Positions 18,064 to 26,756 of a stretch of DNA of 64,000 nt are shown piece by piece. The notes beneath the pieces were generated by a model. It was not told where the DNA came from, did no database searches, and saw only the letters and a list, made by a program, of their open reading frames with translations. The stretch is from positions 83,515 to 147,514 of the forward strand of contig NZ_SLZN01000007.1 in NCBI RefSeq assembly GCF_004346035.1. The letters run 5' to 3'. Made by a program: the position numbers and the translations under genes. Numbering within the stretch: the first letter of the stretch is position 1; the number at the start of each line of letters is the position of its first letter. Origin of the DNA: Acidomonas methanolica. GTDB lineage: Bacteria > Pseudomonadota > Alphaproteobacteria > Acetobacterales > Acetobacteraceae.

Positions 18064-19209
18064 ATGGCCACCCAGCTCGATTTCTACGCCGTCCTCGAAG
18101 TCTCCCGCGACGCCTCGCCGGACGATCTCAAGAAGGCCTACCGCAAGCAGGCGATGCGCTGGCACCCCGACCGCAATCCGGGCGACGCGGAGGCGGAGGA
18201 AAAGTTCAAGGCCGTCAATGTAGCCTATGACGTGCTGAAGGACGAGCAGAAGCGCGCGGCCTATGACCGCTTCGGCCATGAGGCGTTCACCCAGGGCGGC
18301 ATGGGGAGCGGCGGCGGCGGATTCGGCGGGTTCGGCGCAGGCGGTCTGGGCGACATCTTCGAGCAGATGTTTGGCGACATGATGGGCGGCCGCCGAAGCG
18401 GCGGGCGTCACACGGGAGCCGACATCCAGATCCAGGTCGAAATCAGCCTGTTCGAAGCCTTCTCCGGCGTCTCGAAAGAGGTCAGCTTCCGCACCCGCAT
18501 GACCTGCGACGTCTGCGGCGGCTCAGGCTCCGCCGACCCCGACGCCGGCCCCTCGACCTGCCCGACCTGCCACGGCGCGGGCAAGGTCCGCGCGCAGCAG
18601 GGCTTCTTCCTCGTCGAACGCCCCTGCCCGACCTGCCACGGCAGCGGCACGACGGTCAGCAATCCCTGCCGTGCCTGTCAGGGCACGGGCGCGAAGCAGA
18701 CCACCCGCACGCTGAGCGTCACCATCCCCGCGGGCGTGGAGGACGGCTCGCGCATCCGCCTCTCCGGCGAGGGCGAATCCGGCGGCAAAGGCGCGCAGCC
18801 GGGCGATCTCTACGTCCATCTCGCCATCGCCCGGCACGACATGTTCGAGCGCGACGGCGCACACATCCACATGCGCGTCCCCCTGCGCATGACACAGGCG
18901 GCGCTCGGGACCGACATCGAGGTGCCGGTCATCGACGGCAGCATGGCCATGCTGAAAATCCCCGCCGGCACCCAGTCCGGCGACCAGCTCCGCCTGCGCG
19001 GCAAGGGCTTCTCCGTCCTGCGCTCCTCCGCCCGCGGCGACATGTATATCCACGTCGCCGTCGAGACGCCGCAGCACCTCACGAAGCGCCAGCGCGAACT
19101 CCTGGAGGAATACGAGGCCGAGGCCGGCGAGCAGGACCGCGCCAAGGCCAGCCCGGAACACGCCAGCTTCTTCGCCCGCGTGAAGGATTTCTTCGAAGGC
19201 AAGGGCTGA
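18064..19209 (+). CDS. dnaJ: Chaperone protein DnaJ
   Basis: A 381-residue type I J-protein that delivers substrates to DnaK and stimulates its ATPase. The J domain holds HPD at residues 34-36 (WHPDRNPGD). A glycine-rich linker follows ([15 protein letters not shown]), then four zinc-binding CxxCxGxG repeats ([32 protein letters not shown]) and two C-terminal substrate-binding beta-domains. Length is normal. It follows dnaK in the same direction, but a 120-base hairpin repeat lies between, so it may depend partly on its own promoter or on reduced read-through. Confidence 0.97.
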   Translation: MATQLDFYAVLEVSRDASPDDLKKAYRKQAMRWHPDRNPGDAEAEEKFKAVNVAYDVLKDEQKRAAYDRFGHEAFTQGGMGSGGGGFGGFGAGGLGDIFEQMFGDMMGGRRSGGRHTGADIQIQVEISLFEAFSGVSKEVSFRTRMTCDVCGGSGSADPDAGPSTCPTCHGAGKVRAQQGFFLVERPCPTCHGSGTTVSNPCRACQGTGAKQTTRTLSVTIPAGVEDGSRIRLSGEGESGGKGAQPGDLYVHLAIARHDMFERDGAHIHMRVPLRMTQAALGTDIEVPVIDGSMAMLKIPAGTQSGDQLRLRGKGFSVLRSSARGDMYIHVAVETPQHLTKRQRELLEEYEAEAGEQDRAKASPEHASFFARVKDFFEGKG

Positions 19210-19239
19210 AAAACCGGGGGCCCCGACTTCACCCGCACC

Positions 19240-19983
19240 TTACTTGCGCCATTTCCAGCTCCTGAACGTCACGGGCAAGGGCAGATCGACGGCCATGATC
19301 GCCCTCGTCGCGGAGAAGACGGCGTCGTCGGAAAAATCGGCGGGCCTGAAACTGTAGCGCCACGGCGCATCGCCATGATTGATCACCAAAGGCCGCGCCG
19401 CGCCGCCTTCCATGACATCCAGTTCCGAGCGCGGCGCCACGGTGACCGTCACCACCTGCGCATCCGGCACGAAGAGCGCGAAGATCACGCCCGCCCAGGC
19501 CGCCATCCTGGCGTCGAGCAGATGCAGCCAGCCGCGCGCCTGCCGATCGGTGAACCCCGCGCCGGGCGGCTGATCGAGACTGGCCACCGCCTTGAAGGTC
19601 AATGTCTCGTCAGGCGTCAGCGCCGCCACCACATCGGGATTTTCCGCCAGCAATGCCGGAGAGGACGGCACCATGATCTCCGCCCCATCCCCCTGCAACC
19701 CATTTCCCTGCGCATCGGCTCCCCGCAGCAGCGGCATTTTCCCCGACGTCGCGGCCAGATAGACATGCGCATCCTGCGGCCGCCGATCCCCCGGCTCCAG
19801 CAGGGCAAAGACATGCAGCGTCAGACCGCTCGGCTTCCCGTCAACCTGGCCGATTGCCGTGCAGGCCGCCGCCATGCGCCGCAGATTGGACACCACGACA
19901 GGCCGATACGCGGCATGGACGTCGATTTCATCCGCCATCGCAGGCGTGAACATCAGCATCGACAGCAAAACCAGATAACGCAT
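19240..19983 (-). CDS. Secreted protein of unknown function
   Basis: A 247-residue protein with a clear Sec signal peptide ([19 protein letters not shown], cleavage likely after AMA), hence probably periplasmic. The rest is a mixed alpha/beta soluble protein without a motif I recognise. There is one Cys (near residue 41) and no lipobox. It converges on dnaJ with a 30-base gap and diverges from trpB, so it is probably a single-gene unit with a promoter in the 172 bases shared with trpB. I cannot assign a function. Confidence 0.7.
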   Translation of the reverse strand: MRYLVLLSMLMFTPAMADEIDVHAAYRPVVVSNLRRMAAACTAIGQVDGKPSGLTLHVFALLEPGDRRPQDAHVYLAATSGKMPLLRGADAQGNGLQGDGAEIMVPSSPALLAENPDVVAALTPDETLTFKAVASLDQPPGAGFTDRQARGWLHLLDARMAAWAGVIFALFVPDAQVVTVTVAPRSELDVMEGGAARPLVINHGDAPWRYSFRPADFSDDAVFSATRAIMAVDLPLPVTFRSWKWRK

Positions 19984-20155
19984 CGGCCGCTCTCCCTTCC
20001 GAAACCCGCCTCACCTTGCCTCAGGATCGCCACCCTGTCAGCCGCTCCCGCGCGAAGTGCCCGCGCGAAGTCATAGACGAGTCCGCCCCCCTCTGATATC
20101 GCAGACACCCGCGATCACGGGACTCCGCACCGCACAGAACGACCAGAGGACGACG

Positions 20156-21385
20156 ATGCCAGCTTCCGACCCCCAGACCCAGCCCAACAGCCTGCGCGCC
20201 GGGCCGGACTGGCGCGGGCGGTTCGGCACGTTCGGCGGCCAGTTCGTGGCGGAAACGCTGATCCCCCTCGTCAAGGATCTCGAAACCGCCTATGAAGCGG
20301 CGCGCAACGACCCGTCCTTCCATGAGACGCTGGCCTATTATTTCCGCGATTACGTGGGCCGCCCGAGCCCGCTCTGGTTCGCGGAACGCCTGACGCAGGA
20401 GCTCGGCGGCGCGAAAATCTACCTCAAGCGCGAAGAGCTGAACCACACCGGCTCGCACAAGCTCAACAACGTGATGGGCCAGATCCTGCTCGCCCGCCGC
20501 ATGGGCAAGACGCGCATCGTCGCCGAAACCGGCGCCGGACAGCACGGGGTGGCGACGGCCACGGTCTGCGCGCTGTTCGGGCTGAAATGCGTGATCTACA
20601 TGGGCGCGACCGATGTCGAGCGGCAGAAGCCCAACGTCTTCCGCATGCATCTCCTCGGCGCGGAGGTGAAACCCGTCACGGCGGGGGCGGGCACGCTCAA
20701 GGACGCGATGAACGAGGCGATGCGCGACTGGGTCGCCAATGTCGCCGACACGTATTTTCTCGTCGGCACCGTCGCCGGACCGCACCCCTACCCGCGCATG
20801 GTCCGCGATTTCCAGTCGATCATCGGCGAGGAAACGCGCGAACAGATCCTCGAGGCCGAAGGGCGCCTGCCGGACTACATCGTGGCGGCGATCGGCGGCG
20901 GCTCGAACGCCATGGGCATCTTCCACCCCTTCCTCGACGAGCCCTCGGTGAAACTGATCGGCGTCGAGGCGGCCGGGCTGGGGCTGGAGTCCGGCAAGAC
21001 GGCGGCCTCCATCTCGCGCGGACGCTCCGGCGTGCTGCACGGCAACCGCACCTACCTGCTTCAGGACGGAAACGGCCAGATCGAGGAGGCGCATTCCATC
21101 AGCGCCGGGCTGGACTATCCGGGCATCGGCCCGGAACATTCCTGGCTGCACGAGATCGGCCGCGCCACCTATGTCGGCGCGACGGACCAGGAGGCGCTGG
21201 ACGCGTTCCAGCTCCTGACCCGCACGGAAGGCATCATCCCGGCGCTCGAATGCGCCCACGGGCTGGCCCATGTCATGACGCTCGCCCCGAAACTCCCGCA
21301 GGACCGGATCATCGTGCTCAATCTCTCGGGCCGCGGGGACAAGGACATCTTCACCGTGGCGCAACATCTGGGAGTGACCCTGTGA
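20156..21385 (+). CDS. trpB: Tryptophan synthase beta chain
   Basis: The PLP enzyme (409 residues) that condenses indole with serine to make tryptophan. The PLP Lys lies in [10 protein letters not shown], the active-site Glu/Gly loop in AETGAGQHG, and the phosphate-binding glycines in GGGSNAMG. The start ATG 20156 has a GAGGACGACG site; the frame open to 20057 adds a non-conserved extension. The stop overlaps the trpA start (GTGA), as usual for the alpha2beta2 complex. trpF is not upstream; a secreted protein gene is divergent instead. Confidence 0.97.
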   Translation: MPASDPQTQPNSLRAGPDWRGRFGTFGGQFVAETLIPLVKDLETAYEAARNDPSFHETLAYYFRDYVGRPSPLWFAERLTQELGGAKIYLKREELNHTGSHKLNNVMGQILLARRMGKTRIVAETGAGQHGVATATVCALFGLKCVIYMGATDVERQKPNVFRMHLLGAEVKPVTAGAGTLKDAMNEAMRDWVANVADTYFLVGTVAGPHPYPRMVRDFQSIIGEETREQILEAEGRLPDYIVAAIGGGSNAMGIFHPFLDEPSVKLIGVEAAGLGLESGKTAASISRGRSGVLHGNRTYLLQDGNGQIEEAHSISAGLDYPGIGPEHSWLHEIGRATYVGATDQEALDAFQLLTRTEGIIPALECAHGLAHVMTLAPKLPQDRIIVLNLSGRGDKDIFTVAQHLGVTL

Positions 21386-22194
21386 GCCGGATCGCCGCGC
21401 GCTTCGCCGCGCTGAAGTCGGAAGGGCGCGGCGCGCTCATCCCCTATCTCCAGGCCTTCGACCCCGACGCCGAGACCTCCCTCGCCCTCCTGCGCGGCAT
21501 GCCCGCGGCAGGGGCCGACCTGATCGAGATCGGCGTCCCCTTCTCCGACCCCGCCGCCGACGGCCCGACGATTCAGGCCGCCGCCCTGCGCGGCCTGGCG
21601 GCGGGCGCGACGCTGCGCAAGGTGCTGGAGATGGTCCGCCGCTTCCGCGAGGAGGACCGGGACACGCCGGTCATCCTCATGGGCTATCTCAACCCGATCG
21701 ACAGCTACGGCCCACGCCGGTTCTGCGCCGACGCGGCGGCGGCGGGCGTGGACGGGCTCATCGTCGTGGACATGCCGCCCGAGGAATCCGACCTGCTGGC
21801 GGCGGACGCGGCGGCGAACGGGCTGGACGTCATCCGCCTCGTCGCCCCCAACACCTCGGACGCCCGCCTGCGCGAGATCCTGCCCGAGGCGCGCGGCTTC
21901 ATCTATTACGTCGCCATCACCGGCATCACCGGCACGCGCAGCGCCTCGGCGGACGAACTCGCCGCCGCCATCCCGCGCATCCGGGCGGCGAGCGACCTGC
22001 CCGTCGCCATCGGCTTCGGCATCCGCACGCCGGAACAGGCGGCACACGCCTCCCGCACGGCGGACGCCGCCGTTGTCGCCTCCGCGCTGATCCACACCCT
22101 CGCCGGAACGCTGGATAACGGCCGCGCGACGAAGGACACCGTCCCGGCGGTGCTGCATCAGTTGCGGGACCTGGCCACGGCGGTCCGGAAATAG
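21382..22194 (+). CDS. trpA: Tryptophan synthase alpha chain
   Basis: The 270-residue TIM-barrel subunit that splits indole-3-glycerol phosphate and channels indole to TrpB. The signature [19 protein letters not shown] contains the catalytic Glu and the substrate Asp region. The start is GTG 21382 overlapping the trpB stop. accD-folC, which often follows trpA in alphaproteobacteria, is not here; instead a partial interspersed repeat and chvI come next. Confidence 0.97.
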   Translation: MSRIAARFAALKSEGRGALIPYLQAFDPDAETSLALLRGMPAAGADLIEIGVPFSDPAADGPTIQAAALRGLAAGATLRKVLEMVRRFREEDRDTPVILMGYLNPIDSYGPRRFCADAAAAGVDGLIVVDMPPEESDLLAADAAANGLDVIRLVAPNTSDARLREILPEARGFIYYVAITGITGTRSASADELAAAIPRIRAASDLPVAIGFGIRTPEQAAHASRTADAAVVASALIHTLAGTLDNGRATKDTVPAVLHQLRDLATAVRK

Positions 22195-22243
22195 CGGCCC
22201 GTTCCATGCGACGGCGCGGCCTCACCGGGAGCCCGCACCCCTC

Positions 22244-22325
22244 TCTTCTTTTTCTGAAGAAAAAGAAGCAAAAAGACTTTTGATCGTCCGGCTGCGGAGT
22301 CTCGCCGGCGGGACTCCGAGGCAAA
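22244..22325 (-). repeat. Three-hairpin repeat, partial copy (missing GTTC hairpin)
   Basis: This copy keeps the TCTTTTTCTGAAGAAAAAGA hairpin, the CAAAAAGACTTTTGATC joint and the middle GGAGTCTC/GACTCC pair, then stops at GGCAAAG, one base before the chvI ATG. The second outer hairpin is absent. It therefore forms the leader of chvI and supplies its weak ribosome site (CCGAGGCAAAG). Confidence 0.85.
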
Positions 22326-22326
22326 G

Positions 22327-23064
22327 ATGGAAAACAGGCAGTCGATGATGGAACCCACCACCAGGCACACGATCGCTCTCGTGGACGACGACCGCAACAT
22401 CCTGACCTCGGTGCAGATGGCGCTGGAGGCGGAGGGCTTCATCGTCCACACCTATACGGACGGCGAGGCCGCGTTGCAGGGGATCGGCGCGCGCCCGGTC
22501 AGCCTCGCGGTGCTGGACATCAAGATGCCCCGCATGGACGGGATGGAACTCCTGCAAAGACTCCGCGCCCGTTCGGCCCTGCCGGTGATCTTCCTCACCT
22601 CGAAGGACGAGGAGCTGGACCAGCTCATGGGCCTGCGCCTCGGCGCGGACGACTACATCACCAAACCCTTCTCGCAGCGCCTGCTGCTGGAACGCATCCG
22701 CGCGCTGCTCCGGCGGCAGGAAGCCAGCCGCGCCGAGGCCAACGGCGCCCCCGGCGCGGCGAGCGCCCTGTTGCGCGGCAGCCTGACGCTGGACGAAACC
22801 CGCCATCAATGCCTCTGGGCCGGGAAGGACATCCCGCTGACGGTGACGGAATTCCTGCTGGTCAAGGCGCTCGCCCTGCGCCCCGGCATGGTCAAATCGC
22901 GCGACCAGCTCATCGACGCCGCCTATGGCGACAACATCTATGTCGATGACCGGACGATCGACAGCCATATCAAGCGCGTCCGCAAGAAATTCCGCCAGGT
23001 GGACGAGGCCTTCAACCAGATCGAGACGCTCTACGGCATCGGCTACCGCTACAAGGAAGACTGA
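22327..23064 (+). CDS. chvI: Response regulator ChvI (OmpR family)
   Basis: A 245-residue DNA-binding response regulator. The receiver domain begins [23 protein letters not shown], with the phospho-acceptor Asp in [13 protein letters not shown] and the switch Lys in LTSKDEE. The C-terminal winged helix ends with the OmpR-type [10 protein letters not shown]. The stretch up to [10 protein letters not shown] is very like ChvI of rhizobia and Agrobacterium, which controls acid and envelope responses. ATG 22327 is taken; ATG 22345 or 22348 are possible. chvG follows six bases later. Confidence 0.93.
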   Translation: MENRQSMMEPTTRHTIALVDDDRNILTSVQMALEAEGFIVHTYTDGEAALQGIGARPVSLAVLDIKMPRMDGMELLQRLRARSALPVIFLTSKDEELDQLMGLRLGADDYITKPFSQRLLLERIRALLRRQEASRAEANGAPGAASALLRGSLTLDETRHQCLWAGKDIPLTVTEFLLVKALALRPGMVKSRDQLIDAAYGDNIYVDDRTIDSHIKRVRKKFRQVDEAFNQIETLYGIGYRYKED

Positions 23065-23070
23065 CCGCCC

Positions 23071-24942
23071 GTGTCCCCGATGGAGCCGCCGCGCGAACAG
23101 CTCCTGAACGCCACGCCGGCGACACGGCGACGGCGCGTCTGGGACGATCCGCTCGGCCTTCTCCGCCATCTTTTCCGGCTGATACGGTGGAAGCGGCTGG
23201 CCCGCCGCCGTCACCGCATGAACGGGGCGTTCGATCCCGGCCCGGACACGACCACGCCGCGCCTCTCCGCCGCCTATCTGCGCCGCCCGCGCCTGGCCTC
23301 ACCGCTCATGCGGCGGCTGCTGCTGGTCAACACGCTGCCCCTCGCGCTGCTCGCGGTCACGCTGCTCTTCCTCAACGATTTCCAGAACAGCCTGCTGGAA
23401 ACGGACGTGAACGCCCTGCGCGAACAGGCGCATATCTACGCCAACGCGATCGGCCAGCTCGACGCGGAACGCTCGACGGAACGGCATCCGCTGCCGGGCG
23501 CGGAATACGTGCTCGACGCGGCCCGCGCCAAGCCGCTGCTCCTGCGGCTGACGGAGCCGAGCCCGCACGCCCATGCGCGGCTGGTCGGGCCGGACGGCAA
23601 GCTGATCGCCGACAGCCGGGAGGAAGCGGCACTCGCGCGCCACCGGCCCAGGCGCGCCCTGAAACCCGGCGTGACGGAAGAGCCTCTGCCGCCTCCCATC
23701 CCGCCCGCCTGGACGCCGCCGCGCAACAACATCGTCGAGATCGCCTATGACTGGCTGCTCTCCCTCCTGCCGCTGAGTTCGCGCGAAGGCATCGTGACGC
23801 TGGACGTGCCCGAGCCGCCCGCGCCGCAGGCCAGCAGCGTCACCCCCTCCGGCATCGTGGAAGCCGCCCCCTATATCCGCCGCACACCGGACCACCAGCT
23901 CGTGATCACCGTGGCCGAACCCGTCATCCATGACGGGCAGACCGTGGGCGTCATCCAGTTGACCCGCCAGGCGCAGGAGGTGGACCGCTCGCTCTTCACC
24001 GTCCGGTCCTCGATCCTGTCGCTGTTCCTCGTCGCCCTGATCGTCACCGTGCTGCTCTCGTGGTACCTGTCGCTGACCATCGCCCGCCCGCTGCTCCGCC
24101 TGGCCGCCGCAAGTCACCAGATGCGCGACGAGTCCGGCCGCGTCGACGCGGTGCCGGAGAACCTGCTCGCGCGGCGCGACGAGATCGGCGTGCTGGCGCG
24201 CGCCCTGCGCGGCTCCGTGCTGGCGCTCTGGGCGCGGATGGACGCGATCGAGCGCTTCGCCGCCGATGTCAGCCATGAGCTGAAGAACCCGCTCTCCTCC
24301 ATCCGCTCCGCCATCGAGACGCTGCCCCGCATAGAAAACCGCGAGCGCCAGACCCGCCTGCTCGGCATCATCGGCAACGACGTGCGGCGGATGGACCGGC
24401 TGATCACCGATATCTCGGATGCCAGCCGTCTCGACGCCGAAATGTCACGCATCCGGCCGGAACCCGTGGACGTGACCAACCTCCTCGCCCTGCTGACCGA
24501 GATGCACCAGACGACACGGGGGGTGAACGCCCCCATCCTGCAACTGGAGGACAGCGGGGAAGACGAGCCCCTGCGCGTCTTCGCCGTCGAGGACCGGCTG
24601 GTCCAGGTGCTGCGCAACCTGATCGGCAACGCGATCTCCTTTTCGCCGCGACGCGGCCTCATCACCCTGGGCGCGACGGCGCGCGGCAGCCAGCAGGTGG
24701 AGATTTTCGTCAGCGACGAGGGACCGGGCATTCCCGAAGGCAAGCTGGAAGATATTTTCGATCGATTCTATTCGGAACGTCCGCATTCGGAACATTTCGG
24801 GCAACATTCGGGGCTCGGTCTGGCGATCAGCCGGCAGATCATCGAGGCGCTGCACGGCACGCTCCACGCGGAGAACCGCCTGGACGGCGACGGACAGGTG
24901 CAGGGCGCGCGCTTCGTGATTCGCCTGCCGCGCTCGCCCTGA
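23071..24942 (+). CDS. chvG: Sensor histidine kinase ChvG
   Basis: The 623-residue membrane kinase partner of ChvI. Two membrane helices (around residues 90-107 and 310-330) flank a periplasmic sensor region rich in Pro. HAMP follows (about 330-390), then the phospho-His in FAADVSHELKNPLSSI, the N box NLIGNAISFSP, the G1 box DEGPGIPEG and the G2 box GQHSGLGLAI. In rhizobia ChvG (ExoS) responds to acid and is held in check by periplasmic ExoR; no exoR or hprK gene follows here. The first codon is GTG 23071, with an ATG three codons later. It converges with the UrcA gene. Confidence 0.92.
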   Translation: MSPMEPPREQLLNATPATRRRRVWDDPLGLLRHLFRLIRWKRLARRRHRMNGAFDPGPDTTTPRLSAAYLRRPRLASPLMRRLLLVNTLPLALLAVTLLFLNDFQNSLLETDVNALREQAHIYANAIGQLDAERSTERHPLPGAEYVLDAARAKPLLLRLTEPSPHAHARLVGPDGKLIADSREEAALARHRPRRALKPGVTEEPLPPPIPPAWTPPRNNIVEIAYDWLLSLLPLSSREGIVTLDVPEPPAPQASSVTPSGIVEAAPYIRRTPDHQLVITVAEPVIHDGQTVGVIQLTRQAQEVDRSLFTVRSSILSLFLVALIVTVLLSWYLSLTIARPLLRLAAASHQMRDESGRVDAVPENLLARRDEIGVLARALRGSVLALWARMDAIERFAADVSHELKNPLSSIRSAIETLPRIENRERQTRLLGIIGNDVRRMDRLITDISDASRLDAEMSRIRPEPVDVTNLLALLTEMHQTTRGVNAPILQLEDSGEDEPLRVFAVEDRLVQVLRNLIGNAISFSPRRGLITLGATARGSQQVEIFVSDEGPGIPEGKLEDIFDRFYSERPHSEHFGQHSGLGLAISRQIIEALHGTLHAENRLDGDGQVQGARFVIRLPRSP

Positions 24943-24949
24943 TCCCGCC

Positions 24950-25294
24950 TCATCCACGCGGCGCATGCGCGGTGGCGGCGAAACGGGTTTTCGCCATGGT
25001 TTCCTGCCGGGCCAGCGCCGCCTTCATCTGCTCATGGGCGTCCTGACGGGCCCGCTTCTCGCAGCTCTCGATATCGAAATAGCGATCGTCCTCCGGCACG
25101 ACGCGCTCGCAGACTTCCGCCGCCGCCGCCGCGACCTGGTCGCTCACGCGATCCCAGTTCGCATCATTGCTCAGATCGACGGAGGAAATGTCGATGGACG
25201 TGCTGACCGTATCCGGCGCGGGAGCGGGAGCGGCAACGGCAGCGACGGGAAGGGCCGCGAAAAGCATGGCGGCGAAAAAGGACGTGCGGATCAT
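24950..25294 (-). CDS. UrcA-family exported protein
   Basis: A 114-residue exported protein: signal peptide (MIRTSFFAAMLFAALPVAAVAAPA), then the UrcA-like pattern IDISSVDLSNDANWDRVSDQVAAAAAEVCERV and two conserved Cys (AEVCERV and IESCEKRA), which could form a disulfide. The UrcA family is known from alphaproteobacteria; its role is not established. It ends 8 bases from the chvG stop (convergent). The 171 bases between it and the next gene contain short AT-rich stretches but no clear structure. Confidence 0.7.
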   Translation of the reverse strand: MIRTSFFAAMLFAALPVAAVAAPAPAPDTVSTSIDISSVDLSNDANWDRVSDQVAAAAAEVCERVVPEDDRYFDIESCEKRARQDAHEQMKAALARQETMAKTRFAATAHAPRG

Positions 25295-25465
25295 GGGACT
25301 CTCCTGAAACTCTGCCCCATGGCGGAAGCGCCGGGGTGACTATCCCTATGCAAATGCCGTGCCAAATCGAAATACGTGGATTTATTGTGCTATTTTCACT
25401 ACTATAGGTCGAAATTCGCCCATAAACGGCAAATTTGGCCATTTAGGCAGCCCACACCCTGTCCG

Positions 25466-26419
25466 CTAACCCCGCAACGTGCCGAGCCAGAGCCGGACAT
25501 CGATGGAACCGTCGAGCGTCGCAATCGCGATATTGCCGAATCCGGCCTCGGCGAGCCAGCCGCGCATCCGGTCGTCCGAGAAGCCGAGCCAGGCATGCGC
25601 GTCGCGGTCGCGCAGTTCGATCCGGTCATGGGCGGCGAAATCGACCACCAGCAGACGTCCGCCGGGACGCAGAATGCGCGCGGCCTCCGCGATGGCCGGG
25701 CCGGGATGCGTCACGTAATGCAGCACCTGATGCATGATCGCGGTATCCACGCCGGCGGCCGGTAGCGGAAGGGCCGAGAGGTCGCCCTGCCGCCAGGTGA
25801 TCTTCGACCCGGCGATCTGCTGCCCCGCGACCGGCTCCGACGGATCGCCGAACTTGCTGCGGGCGACGCGGAGCATGGCGGGGCTGCGGTCGATGCCGAT
25901 GGCGCGATCGGCCAGCGGGGCGAGAAGCTGGATCATGCGGCCCGTGCCGGTGCCGAGATCGGCCAGCGTGCCGAGCGTCGGGCCGGAGAGGGTGCGGAGG
26001 ATCGCCTCCTCCACCTCGGCCTCGGCGACATGGAGGGAGCGGATGGCGTCCCATTCGGCGGCATGGGATTCGAAATAATCCTCCGCCTCGGTCACGCGCA
26101 GGGATTTGATCGCGGCCAGACGGGCGCTGTCCGCCTCGGCCTGGGGATCGCCCTCCTCCTGCCAGGCGTCGATCGCGGCGAAGGCGGGTTCGACGAGCCG
26201 CGCCGGGCCGGGGGCAAGGAACACCCAGTTGCCTTCCTTGCGGCGGGAGACGAGCCCGGCCTCGACCATGACGCGCAGATGGCGGGAGACGCGGGGCTGG
26301 CTCTGGCCGAGCACCTGGGCAAGCTCGCCGACGGAGAGTTCCATCTGGCGCAGCAGGGCGAGAATGCGCAGGCGGGTCGGATCGGCGAGAGACTGGAAGA
26401 GACTGAGCGGATCGGGCAT
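25466..26419 (-). CDS. ArsR-type regulator fused to a SAM-dependent methyltransferase
   Basis: A 317-residue fusion. Residues 1-90 are an ArsR/SmtB winged helix (LADPTRLRILALLRQMELSVGELAQVLGQSQPRVSRHLRVM). Residues 130-317 are a class I methyltransferase domain with motif I LADLGTGTGRMIQLL and the acidic loop IGIDRSPAMLRVA. Related alphaproteobacterial proteins (the SamR/SahR group) are reported to sense SAM or SAH and control methionine genes; I rely on memory for that. It is divergent from metE and its cobalamin riboswitch, so its likely target is the shared upstream region. No metal-binding Cys cluster is visible. Confidence 0.85.
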   Translation of the reverse strand: MPDPLSLFQSLADPTRLRILALLRQMELSVGELAQVLGQSQPRVSRHLRVMVEAGLVSRRKEGNWVFLAPGPARLVEPAFAAIDAWQEEGDPQAEADSARLAAIKSLRVTEAEDYFESHAAEWDAIRSLHVAEAEVEEAILRTLSGPTLGTLADLGTGTGRMIQLLAPLADRAIGIDRSPAMLRVARSKFGDPSEPVAGQQIAGSKITWRQGDLSALPLPAAGVDTAIMHQVLHYVTHPGPAIAEAARILRPGGRLLVVDFAAHDRIELRDRDAHAWLGFSDDRMRGWLAEAGFGNIAIATLDGSIDVRLWLGTLRG

Positions 26420-26492
26420 GACGTATCTATATAATGATTTCCTTATATACGCAAGTTGTTTGACAGCGTCTCTCCTCCCGGTCTAGGAAGCG

Positions 26493-26674
26493 TGTCGTCA
26501 TGGTTCCGCGCGCCGTTCCGGCGTGAGGCCAAGAGGGAAGCCGGTGGAAATCCGGCGCTGCCCCCGCAACTGTCAGCGGCGAATCGCGCGCCATGATGTC
26601 ACTGGGTCCGCGAGGGCCCGGGAAGACGGCGCGAGGATGACGACCCGCGAGCCAGGAGACCTGCCATGACGACA
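26493..26674 (+). ncRNA. Cobalamin (B12) riboswitch aptamer upstream of metE
   Basis: The region has the cobalamin aptamer signatures GGGAAGCCGGTGGAAATCCG, CTGCCCCCGCAACTGT (B12-box core) and GAGCCAGGAGACCTGCC. Helix P1 closes perfectly: TGTCGTCATGG (26493-26503) with CCATGACGACA (26664-26674). Downstream, CCTCCGGTGGAGG (26680-26693), CCCCCTCC near 26728 and the ribosome site GGGAGAG (26744-26750) can pair in competing ways, which would fit translational control. When B12 is plentiful it should switch off metE. Confidence 0.95.
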
Positions 26675-26756
26675 GACATGCCTCCGGTGGAGGGTCCGGG
26701 CGGCGGGAGCGTCCGGCCGTTTCGAACCCCCTCCGGTCACTTCGGGAGAGAATGAC

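Noticed and set aside
15894..18071. Open frame of 725 codons antisense to dnaK
   Set aside because: It is the complement of a very GC-rich, strongly conserved gene; its composition is low-complexity (Leu/Gly/Arg/Asp) and it starts and ends in repeats.
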